A stretch of DNA of 64,000 nt, from assembly GCA_002503985.1 (NCBI GenBank), contig DASW01000006.1:32853-96852 (forward strand), read 5' to 3'. The notes below the pieces were generated by a model, which was not told the origin of the DNA, did no database searches, and saw only the letters and a list, made by a program, of their open reading frames with translations. This document shows, in pieces, positions 49,400-57,600 of this stretch (position 1 is its first letter; every line of letters begins with the position of its first letter). A program made the position numbers and the translations under genes. This stretch comes from Thermoplasmata archaeon UBA61. GTDB taxonomy: Archaea; Thermoplasmatota; Thermoplasmata; Lutacidiplasmatales; UBA184.

Positions 49400-50374
49400 T
49401 TGCTCGCACATCCCGGCGGAAATCCGCACGGACCGGCCCTCGACTCCCGGGAGCGGCGGCTGGTCTCCCTCGTCATCGGGTACACGCTCGCAGCCATTGC
49501 CATCACACTGGCGTGGGCCGAGGGCGCCGGGGTCACGACCTCTGAATCGAATTTCTACTCGGGCTCTCCGACCCCCTCCTCCGTAGGGTTGCTGTTCGTG
49601 GCGATTGGCCTTCTCGCCACGGGCGCCGCCATCGTGACGGTCTTCGGTTCGATCTACGGGAATGAGACCGAGCCCGTCACCGAAACGACGTCCCTGGGAC
49701 CGGCAGCTCCGGGCTGGCGGCTCGGCCAGCTCGCGGTGTTCTTTGCGGTCCTGGGGATCGGCCTACTGCTGATGGGCCTCTCCCTTCCCCTCGGACCTTG
49801 GGGCCTCAGCGCCGAGCCCTCCTACCTCTCCCCGGCCGTGCTCTTCGTTCCCGACACGCTGGATGGTGTCGGGTTAGGAGTTCTGGCGCTCGGGATTTCA
49901 TTCTTCCTCCTGGAACGGAAGCGTCATCGACCCGAGTTCCGGGCATGGTGGCGCCGCACGGGCCGGTACGTGACCGTCGTGGGAGTCGCGATTATCGTGA
50001 TCGTGGCCGCGCTGCTTCTGGTACCCGTTCGCCAATCGTTCTCCACCCAACTCGGTGCGGGAAGTGACTTCGGCGGACTGGCAGATGAGTCGTTCCCTGC
50101 GGGAATCTCGGTCTCGGGGTCATGGTCGGCCAACCCCGTGGGACCGGTCCACCTCACGATCCAGGACCCGTCGGGAATCGCCATCTACACGGCCAACGCT
50201 TCCTCCGGAACTTTCTCCTTCACGACCATGGGGACTCCCCCGGGGGCGTTCTACCTCTTCATACTCGATCACACCGCAACTCCCGAGACGGTCTCGGTGA
50301 GCGGGAACTATGTTGCGCCAATCTGGTGGTGGCCGCCGGGCGAACCGGGCGAGCCGACGGTAGTTGTGCATTAA
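49400..50374 (+). CDS. Hypothetical membrane protein with extracytoplasmic beta domain
   Basis: 324 residues from a TTG. Five hydrophobic stretches (VSLVIGYTLAAIAITLAW, SVGLLFVAIGLLATGAAIV, LAVFFAVLGIGLLLMGLSL, GVGLGVLALGISFFLL, VTVVGVAIIVIVAALLLVP) are followed by a soluble C-terminal beta-rich domain of about 110 residues (VSGSWSANPVGPVHLTIQD) ending in a Trp/Pro-rich segment. No family recognised. It converges with the DUF308-like gene, their 3' ends overlapping by four bases. Confidence 0.7.
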   Translation: MLAHPGGNPHGPALDSRERRLVSLVIGYTLAAIAITLAWAEGAGVTTSESNFYSGSPTPSSVGLLFVAIGLLATGAAIVTVFGSIYGNETEPVTETTSLGPAAPGWRLGQLAVFFAVLGIGLLLMGLSLPLGPWGLSAEPSYLSPAVLFVPDTLDGVGLGVLALGISFFLLERKRHRPEFRAWWRRTGRYVTVVGVAIIVIVAALLLVPVRQSFSTQLGAGSDFGGLADESFPAGISVSGSWSANPVGPVHLTIQDPSGIAIYTANASSGTFSFTTMGTPPGAFYLFILDHTATPETVSVSGNYVAPIWWWPPGEPGEPTVVVH

Positions 50375-51546
50375 CCGGGGGCAGGTACGCCGGTCCGGGC
50401 GACGATCTCTCCCGGATGCTGCCACCAGTAGTACAGAATCACGCCGACCACGGCGGCTCGAAGGTAGATCGATAGGCCCATCATCCAGGACGTCACGTCG
50501 ATCGTGAAACTGCCCCCTTCGAAGATCGTCACGACGTTCGGTCCCAGGAATCCCAGCTGCCCGGCGATCCAGGGGCCGAGCGGCTCGTGGAACCCGAACA
50601 AGAGGTTCCCCACGAAGTAGTACCCCACGTCGTTCATCAGGGAAACGAGCAGGCCGAGGCTCGTCGCGAGGGGCCACGATTGCCAGCCCTCGAAGACGAT
50701 CAGGACCCCGAACGGGGCCATGTACGTGAGGATGAGCCAGACCCCGTAGGCCGGGACGCTCTTTCCGAACAGGTCGATCCAGTTGATGAGGATCAGGCCG
50801 TAGAACGCCGAGAAGAGGATTAGCTTCAGCAGGATGAACTGGCGTGGGTCGGTCGGATGGAGGCCCGCCACCACCGTCTCGATGCCGGTGACGAGCAGGA
50901 TGATACCGACCAGGATCGCGAAGCTCTCGAGCGCTAACCCTTCGAACGCCACCGAGACCACCACTAGCAGGATGGTGAGCGCTCCGGTGCTGAGCAGGGA
51001 GCCGCGGAGCCACAAGGGTACAGAGACGCCACCGGCCTGGAAGATCCGGCCGAACCCCATCAGCACGAGCGCGATGGCGAGGACGAACGTTGCGGCCGTG
51101 GCGGCCAGGTTGGGGTCGAGGAGCGCGAACGCGGCGAGCGCGAGCGCGAGCAGGCCCACCCCGACGATCCCCCACGAACGAATGGCGCGCCACCAGAAGC
51201 GCGGCGCCCGGAGCTCGAACCAGTTCTCGGACAGTGCACGGCCTTCGGCGAGGATCGTCTGGGCCGAAATGAGGACGACCGCGGCGGTGAGCAAGAGGAG
51301 CAGACCGGTGAGCGTGGACTCCAGGGTGGCGAGGACGGCCACCGCGAACCCCACCGAGAACAGGCCCAGGAACACCTGGGTCGCTCGCCCGATCTTGACC
51401 CGACGGGCCGCCCGCCGTTCCGTCTCGGTACCGGACGGAGCCGAGCGAAGGTGGCGCGAAACCCAAGAGGACCGTCTTCCGGGCGGTCGGGACGTCTCGG
51501 GTCCCGGGACGGTGGCTCCCGGAGGGGTCTCTGGGTTCGAGGACAC
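50371..51546 (-). CDS. Multi-spanning membrane protein, HdeD/DUF308-like
   Basis: 391 residues. After a Pro/Arg-rich cytosolic start there are about ten helices in repeated pairs (LGLFSVGFAVAVLATLES, VGVGLLALALAAFALLDP, VGIILLVTGIETVVAGL), the pattern of HdeD/DUF308 proteins linked to acid resistance in bacteria. A long C-terminal part with YYFVGNLLFGFHEPLGPWI is not covered by that family. It lies three bases after a small gene on the same strand. Confidence 0.72.
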   Translation of the reverse strand: MSSNPETPPGATVPGPETSRPPGRRSSWVSRHLRSAPSGTETERRAARRVKIGRATQVFLGLFSVGFAVAVLATLESTLTGLLLLLTAAVVLISAQTILAEGRALSENWFELRAPRFWWRAIRSWGIVGVGLLALALAAFALLDPNLAATAATFVLAIALVLMGFGRIFQAGGVSVPLWLRGSLLSTGALTILLVVVSVAFEGLALESFAILVGIILLVTGIETVVAGLHPTDPRQFILLKLILFSAFYGLILINWIDLFGKSVPAYGVWLILTYMAPFGVLIVFEGWQSWPLATSLGLLVSLMNDVGYYFVGNLLFGFHEPLGPWIAGQLGFLGPNVVTIFEGGSFTIDVTSWMMGLSIYLRAAVVGVILYYWWQHPGEIVARTGVPAPG

Positions 51547-51549
51547 GGC

Positions 51550-51843
51550 CTACCCTCTCTGCGCTCCTTTTGGGACGTAATCGAAGAAGCGCTCGGTGAT
51601 CCCCTCCGACGTCCATTCTGCGCGAAGCCGCGTCTTCTTCTCGGCCCGGCGCAGTTCGGAAAGGAGGTAGCGGTTCAGGTCGCGCGCGCTCGACCCCTCC
51701 ATCTGGGCTTCGACCTGGAACTCCCCTTCCTTCTCGCCCGCGGTGACCGTCCCTTGGGTGATCAACCGTGCCAAGACGGGTCGGACCGCGGCGGGGGTAT
51801 CGGTGCTGACCCGAGCCTTGAGCGAGTACCGCTTCTCGGTCAT
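51550..51843 (-). CDS. Small conserved-looking protein upstream of the DUF308-like gene
   Basis: 97 residues: KRYSLKARVSTDTPAAVRPVLARL, a beta hairpin GEKEGEFQVEAQMEG, helix SARDLNRYLLSELRRAEKK, then strand RLRAEWTSEG. This beta-alpha-beta-beta-alpha-beta order suggests a small ferredoxin-like fold. No family is recognised. A strong ribosome site (cggagggtgcc) precedes the ATG. It is cotranscribed with the membrane gene (three-base gap). Confidence 0.7.
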   Translation of the reverse strand: MTEKRYSLKARVSTDTPAAVRPVLARLITQGTVTAGEKEGEFQVEAQMEGSSARDLNRYLLSELRRAEKKTRLRAEWTSEGITERFFDYVPKGAQRG

Positions 51844-52010
51844 GGCACCCTCCGGAAGGAGAGGGCGTGAAAGGCCTTAGCCCTCTTCGAGCCACGCGGG
51901 CGTTCGAGCCGACCCCGCGGGACCGTGGCCTACCGGGGGAATCTACCGAGCGTCGAATCGGGTTGACCCCTGCGCCTTAGGCTCGGCTCCCGTCGTTCCC
52001 TCGACCGCTC

Positions 52011-52427
52011 ATGGAAGTTCGTGGAGTGTGGAAAGGAGGGTCGGAGACCCGACTCGAGGACGGACGAGGTCACACGGTCACCGTGGACTTGCCGGTCGAT
52101 GAGGGGGGCCAGAATGTGGGAACGTCCGCGCTCGAGCTCGGCGTGCTGTCACTGGCCGGTTGCATCACCACTATCTTCGGGCTGGTCGCGCAGAAACGAA
52201 GGCTGTCATTCAGTGCCCTTGCCATCTCGTTGACCGCCGACCGGCCTCGGGGCGCCCCAACCATCGAGAGGGTTCACGGAAGATTGGAGCTCGAGACCAA
52301 AGCCTCGAAGGAGGACGTGGAAACCGTCCTGCGTCTCACCTTGAAGACCTGCCCGATGGGGGTCATCTTCGAGCGGGCCCGAATCCCGGTCGAGGTGACA
52401 ATCGCTATTTCCCCGACCTCGTCATAG
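52011..52427 (+). CDS. OsmC/Ohr-family protein
   Basis: 138 residues. The two reactive cysteines of the family are Cys51 (LSLAGCITT) and Cys114 (LKTCPMGVIF), so a thiol peroxidase acting on organic hydroperoxides is likely. Glu in the ELGVLSLAG helix is also as expected. It lies 17 bases before the DsbA/FrnE gene on the same strand, forming a thiol-redox pair. A weak TATA-like ccttagg lies at 51975-51981. Confidence 0.88.
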   Translation: MEVRGVWKGGSETRLEDGRGHTVTVDLPVDEGGQNVGTSALELGVLSLAGCITTIFGLVAQKRRLSFSALAISLTADRPRGAPTIERVHGRLELETKASKEDVETVLRLTLKTCPMGVIFERARIPVEVTIAISPTSS

Positions 52428-52444
52428 ACGACTCACCCTGACCC

Positions 52445-53086
52445 ATGAAGGTCGAGATCTGGACGGACGTCATTTGTCCCTGGTGCTACATCGGTCGGAG
52501 GCGTTTCGAGAAGGCGTTGACCCAGTTCTCGGGTCGAGCGACCGTGGACGTGGTCTACCGCAGTTTCGAGCTCGACCCGAACGCGCCCGCCCGGTCCGAA
52601 ATGAACGTGGTGGAGAGGCTCATGACGAAGTACGGGCTCTCTGCGGCCGAGGCTCGAGAAGCGAACCAGCGCGTCACGAAGATCGCCGCGGAGGAAGGGC
52701 TCGAGTTCCATCTCGACCGGGCTCGGCCGACCAACACGCTCGCCGCCCACCGCTTACTGCAGCTCGCCTCGGTACGGCGGGTCCGGCCCGCGGCGGAGGA
52801 GCGGTTCCAGATGGCCTACTTCACGGAGGGAGCCCCCCTCGCGGAGCCCGAAACCCTGCTCCGGCTGGCCACCGAGGCAGGGTTGAAGGAGGAGGACGCC
52901 CGCCACGTGCTGGCGGGACAGGCGTTCACGCTCCAGGTTCGGACGGACGAGAAGGAGGCAGCCGCCCTGGGAGCCCATGGTGTCCCCCTCTTCGCCTTCG
53001 ACCGTCGTCAGATCGTCTCCGGAGCTCAGCCCACCGATTACCTTCTTCAGACCCTCGAATCAATTGCTAGCACCCCTTCCTGCTAG
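52445..53086 (+). CDS. DsbA-family thiol oxidoreductase (FrnE-like)
   Basis: 213 residues. The thioredoxin-like active site CPWC (Cys11-Cys14) opens the chain, followed by a helical insertion and a C-terminal GAHGVPLFAFDRRQIVSGAQ containing the cis-Pro loop (GVP). No signal peptide, so it acts in the cytosol, as FrnE-type isomerases do. It is probably cotranscribed with the OsmC gene for redox stress. Confidence 0.92.
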   Translation: MKVEIWTDVICPWCYIGRRRFEKALTQFSGRATVDVVYRSFELDPNAPARSEMNVVERLMTKYGLSAAEAREANQRVTKIAAEEGLEFHLDRARPTNTLAAHRLLQLASVRRVRPAAEERFQMAYFTEGAPLAEPETLLRLATEAGLKEEDARHVLAGQAFTLQVRTDEKEAAALGAHGVPLFAFDRRQIVSGAQPTDYLLQTLESIASTPSC

Positions 53087-53201
53087 CGGCTTCGCCCACG
53101 ACCGGATGCGGCCCCGGGACGTCTGGCCAGGTCCGTGTCGCAGACCCGTTTGCGTCGGTACGACCGCGCGCATAATGACCAAGTGACTCCTCCGGGTACC
53201 C

Positions 53202-54173
53202 GTGGAGCGGAACCTGGCGGTAAGGGAGTTCGGTCGCACAGGTCTCTCGATCACGCCGGTCGGCCTCGGAACCTGGGCGATTGGCGGCGGCGGATGGGCC
53301 TTCGGGTGGGGGCCCCAGGACGACGAGCGCTCGGTGAAAGCAATCCGGCGTGCGTGCGAACTGGGGATCGATTGGATCGACACGGCACCGGTGTACGGGT
53401 TGGGTCACGCGGAGGAGGTCGTCCGGAAAGGGGTGGCGGAGCTGTCACATCGTCCCAGGATCTTCACGAAGCTCTCCCTCCGATGGGGCGCCGACCGACA
53501 GATCTTCCACAGCCTCAAGGCCGACTCGGTCCGCGACGAGGTGAAGGCGAGTCGAAAGCGGCTCGGCGTCGATACGATTGACCTGGTCCAGGTCCACTGG
53601 CCCGACCCTGAGCCTGATATCGAGGAAGGGTGGCGCGCGCTCGCCGAGCTCAAGGACCAGGGCGTGGTGCGACACATCGGCGTCTCGAACTTCAACGTGG
53701 CCCAGATGGAACGGGCCGCCGCCATTGCGCCGGTAGAGACTTTGCAGCCCGAGTACTCGCTGGTCGAGCCCGCGGCCGAGAAAGAGATCCTACCGTATGC
53801 CCGGGCGCATCGGATCGGCGTCATCGCCTACGGGCCTATGGGTTACGGGTTGCTGACCGGCGCGATGACACCCGAACGGGTGGCCCGGATGCCCTCCGAT
53901 GACTGGCGCCGCCGGAACGATGAGTTCAAGGAACCGCGGCTTTCCCGGCATCTCGCTCTCGCTCGCCTCCTCGCCGATATCGGAAAGCAGCACGGGGGAC
54001 GGCCCCCGGCGGAGGTCGCGATCGCATGGGTGCTCGCGAACCCGGCCGTCACAGGCGCCATCGTCGGGGGTCGGTCGGCCGAGCAGGTGGAAGGGTTCGT
54101 CGGGGCGATGACCTTGCGTCTCGCCCCGGAGGACCTAGAGCGGATCCAAACCTTCCGAGCGGAGCACCCCTAG
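53202..54173 (+). CDS. Aldo/keto reductase
   Basis: 323 residues from a GTG (an internal start is possible). The barrel begins VREFGRTGLSITPVGLGTWAIGG. The tetrad lies in DTAPVYGLGHAEE (Asp, Tyr), IFTKLSL (Lys) and QVHWPDP (His). The NADPH tail is VTGAIVGGRSAEQ. It belongs to a different subgroup from the enzyme at 43751. Substrate unknown; it lies beside two thiol-redox genes. Confidence 0.92.
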   Translation: MERNLAVREFGRTGLSITPVGLGTWAIGGGGWAFGWGPQDDERSVKAIRRACELGIDWIDTAPVYGLGHAEEVVRKGVAELSHRPRIFTKLSLRWGADRQIFHSLKADSVRDEVKASRKRLGVDTIDLVQVHWPDPEPDIEEGWRALAELKDQGVVRHIGVSNFNVAQMERAAAIAPVETLQPEYSLVEPAAEKEILPYARAHRIGVIAYGPMGYGLLTGAMTPERVARMPSDDWRRRNDEFKEPRLSRHLALARLLADIGKQHGGRPPAEVAIAWVLANPAVTGAIVGGRSAEQVEGFVGAMTLRLAPEDLERIQTFRAEHP

Positions 54174-54223
54174 TCAGGGCGTCTCCGGGAACCGGCTCCG
54201 ACGGGTCTTCCCGAGGGGGATCG

Positions 54224-54601
54224 TCACGAGGAGAAGTCGTCGTCCTCGGTCAGCGTCTCACCCTTGCGCCCGGTCGCTTTCTTCGTGGGCTTCTTCAGGA
54301 TGTCGACGCTGATCCGGTCGAGCTCTCCCATGAGGACATCGATGTCCGGCTCTCCCTCGGGCATTCCGGGGACACCGGCGTCGACCGCCGGCCCACCCGC
54401 CATCGCGGGAGCCCCGACGGATGGCCCATGGCCGACCTCCTCGGTCGTCTCGAGATAGGCCGGCGCGGACGCAGCGGGACCTTCCCCAACCGAGGGAGCC
54501 GGACCTTCCTGCCACGCGTGCATCGGGGCCGCGGCTCCCCCAGCCGCGTGGGGCTTCCCACCCGCGTGAGGCCCCCCACCCACGTGGGGCCGGCCGCGGC
54601 G
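54224..54601 (-). other. Cytosolic tail of giant surface protein 1
   Basis: The last 125 residues after the transmembrane helix: RR stop-transfer, His/Gly/Pro stretch, then the conserved block (M-H-AW-Q-EGP-A-PS-V-GEGP then APAYLET-TEEVG) and a short amphipathic helix IDVLMGELDRISVDILKK. The same order of elements ends the second giant protein (60605-60952), although the repeats upstream differ in number. Confidence 0.6.
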
Positions 54602-57600
54602 CAGGAGAACGAGGGCCGCGAGAAGGACCACGACGAGTACCACGATGACGATCCCGATGTAGTCCCAGGGTATCGAGGAGCCCGACGACGGCGTCGTCAC
54701 GGTCACCGCCGCGGCCGCCGCGGACGTCTGTGTGACGGGCGACGACGCGCTGTCGGTCACCCGAAGCTCGAACGCGTACGTGTTTCCCGCCGTCAAGCTG
54801 TTCGCCGCGATGGAGCACGTCTCCAATGAGCCCGCGGCGGCTCTCGACCCGCTGTTCACGGCACACTGCGTCGCCGGCGCGAAGGCTCCACCATTGACCG
54901 AGACCAGCCACTGCCAGGAGTAGGTGGGAGTCCCTGTCGACGGGATCGATGCCGTCACGTTCAACACCTCGTTGGAGGCTAGAGACGTAGCGCTCACCGT
55001 TGGAACGATAGGAGCTGTCAACGCCGAGCTCACCGCCACGGTCGCGGACGCGGACGACGTCTGCGTCTCGGGAGAGGTCGCGCTATCGGTCACCACGTAA
55101 CAGTAGTACGTCGTGGTGGTAGGGGAGGCCGAGTACGTCGCGAGCGTCGCTCCGGAGATCGGAGTGCCCAACGCCGTGCACGAGCTCGCGGTACTTCCCG
55201 AATACCACTGGTAGGTGTAGGGGCCGGACCCGCCGGACGGGCTCGCCGTCACGGTGATCGACTGTCCGCTGTCGATGGAGAGAGACGAGGGGGTCGGAGT
55301 TCCCGCCACCAGGGCCGAGCTCACCGTCACGGTCGCTGAGGCCGATGACGACAGCGTCTCCGGCGTCGACGCGCTGTCCGTCACCCGCAGCTCGAAGATG
55401 TACGTGGCGCCCACCGTGAGCGTGTTCGTGGGGATGGAGCACGTCTCGGTAGCTCCTGCGGTCGCGGCCGTCCCGTTGTTCACGACACACTCTTTCGTGG
55501 TCGCATAGGCTCCGCCGCTGACGGAAACCAGCCACTGCCAGGAGTAGCTCGCCGTCCCGGTGGACGGAATCACGCCGGTCAGTGTCAACGTCTGGTCGAC
55601 GTCCAGCAGTGTCGCGCTCACCGGAGGCGTGCCGGGCGCTGTCAACCCCAGATTCACGCTGATCGTCGAGGAGGACCGCGACGTCTGGGTCTCCAGCGGC
55701 GTAGCGCTATCGGAAACCTTGAGCTCGAAAGTGTAGGTGTCTCCCACCGTCAAGGTGCCGGTCGCGATGTTGCACCTCGCCGTGGCCCCCGCGCTGGCCC
55801 CGCTACCGCTGTTCTGCGTGCATTGCGTCGCGGGGGCGTAGGCTCCGCCGTTGACGGAGACCAGCCACTGCCAGGAGTAGGTCGGAGTGCCCGTCGACGG
55901 CATCGTTCCGGCCACCATCAACGTCTGGTCCACGTCCAACGCCGTAGCGCTCACCGTCGGCGCGACCGGCGCTGTCAGCGCCGGGCTTACGATCACCGAG
56001 GAAGAGAACGCTGACGTTTCCGTCTCAGGGGTCGTCGCACCGTCGGTCACCTGCAGCTCGAATGCATAGGTCGCCCCGACCGTCAGGGTACCCGCCTCGA
56101 TACTGCACGTTTCGGTATCCCCTACGCCCGCCCCGGAACCCTCGCTCACCGAGCACATCGTCGCCAACGCGTAGGAACCGCCGTTGACCGAGACCAGCCA
56201 TTGCCACGAGTAGGGGGACGTCCCGGTGGACGGGATCACTCCTGTCCCGGTCAATGCCTGATCGACATCGAGCGCCGTGGTGCTCATCGTGGGCGCATTC
56301 GGAGCCGTCAGGGCCGAGTTCACAGTCACCCCTTCCGCGGTCGAGGGGGAGCTGTCGAAGTTCGAGTCCATCACTACGTAACAGTAGTACGTCGTGGTCG
56401 CCGGGCCGGCTTCATAGGTGGATGCTGTCGCATCCAGGACCTGCGAAGTTAATGCCAGGCATGCAGCCCCGGTGGCACCCCAATACCACTGGAAGGTGTC
56501 GCCGCCCGAGCCACCGGATGGGTGCGCGGTGAGGACGACCGACTGGCCGAGATCGAGGACGGGTGCCGAGGGGGTCGGGGTTCCCGCCGTCAGCGCCAAG
56601 CTTGTCGTTACCGTCGAGGAAGGCGACGACGGGACCGTTTCCGGTGCCGACGCGCTGTCCGTCACTTGGAGCTCAAAATTGTAGAACGTGCTGGCGGTGA
56701 GTGTGTCCCCTAGAATGGCACAGGTCACCCCAGCGCCCGCGCCGTCCCCGATTCCATTGTTCACGAGGCACTGCGTCGTAGCCACGTAGGTTCCGCCATT
56801 GACTGAGATCAGCCACTGCCAGGAGTAGGTCGGTGTCCCCGTCGAGGGGATCGTTCCGGTCACAGTCATCGCCTGGTCTGCATCCAAAGTCGTGACGCTC
56901 GGCGTGGGTGCAACCGTGGTCGTCAGTGTCGTGTTCACCGTCGCGACCGAAGAGGCCAATGAAATAGTCGTGACCGGGGTCGTCGCTGAGTCCTTCAGCT
57001 GCAGCTCATACGCGTAGGTACCGACCGATGCGGCCACTCCTATGACGCAATTCACGACCTCACCGTCCGAGGCCGTTCCGCTTGGAGTGGCGCACTGGGT
57101 TGCGGTGGCCATGGCGTATGCACCTGCATTGAACGAGACCATCCACGTGTACGTCACCGTGCCGCTGCCACCGAGGGCGGCGGGCAATGTATCGGTCGCA
57201 GCGGGCGGCGTCTGCCCCTGGTCGATCGTTGCGGTCGACACCGAGGGGGCACTCGCGCTCGCAAGTGCCGCGTTCACTGTCACTGAGGCAGAGGCAGAAG
57301 TGGAAGTGGCCCCGGTGTTATCGGTTACGTTGAGTTCGAAGCTGTACGACCCGGTCAGGGTCGCCCCCGACGTGACGAAACTGCAGGTCAGCGTCGTCGG
57401 TGCCAGACAATCGGTCACGGAAGAATACGATCCGGCTCCCGGCGCCTTCTCGAGCCACTGGTAGCTGTACGGAGTCGTTCCGGTTGTTGGCGCGGAGACC
57501 GTGATTGTCACCGTCTGTCCCTGGTCCACCGTCTGCGTGGCCGGGTTCGGGGCAGGAACGACCAGTTCCGTGTTCACAGTGACGGTAACGGAGTTGGAGG

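Noticed and set aside
50120..51895. 591-codon minus-strand frame overlapping the DUF308-like gene in another frame
   Set aside because: The 50371-51546 frame has clean membrane helices; this one is Arg/Pro/Gly-rich.
57042..57464. Plus-strand frames antisense to the giant surface protein (140 codons here and many similar ones)
   Set aside because: Reverse reads of the repeat modules; they recur with every module and carry no independent signal.
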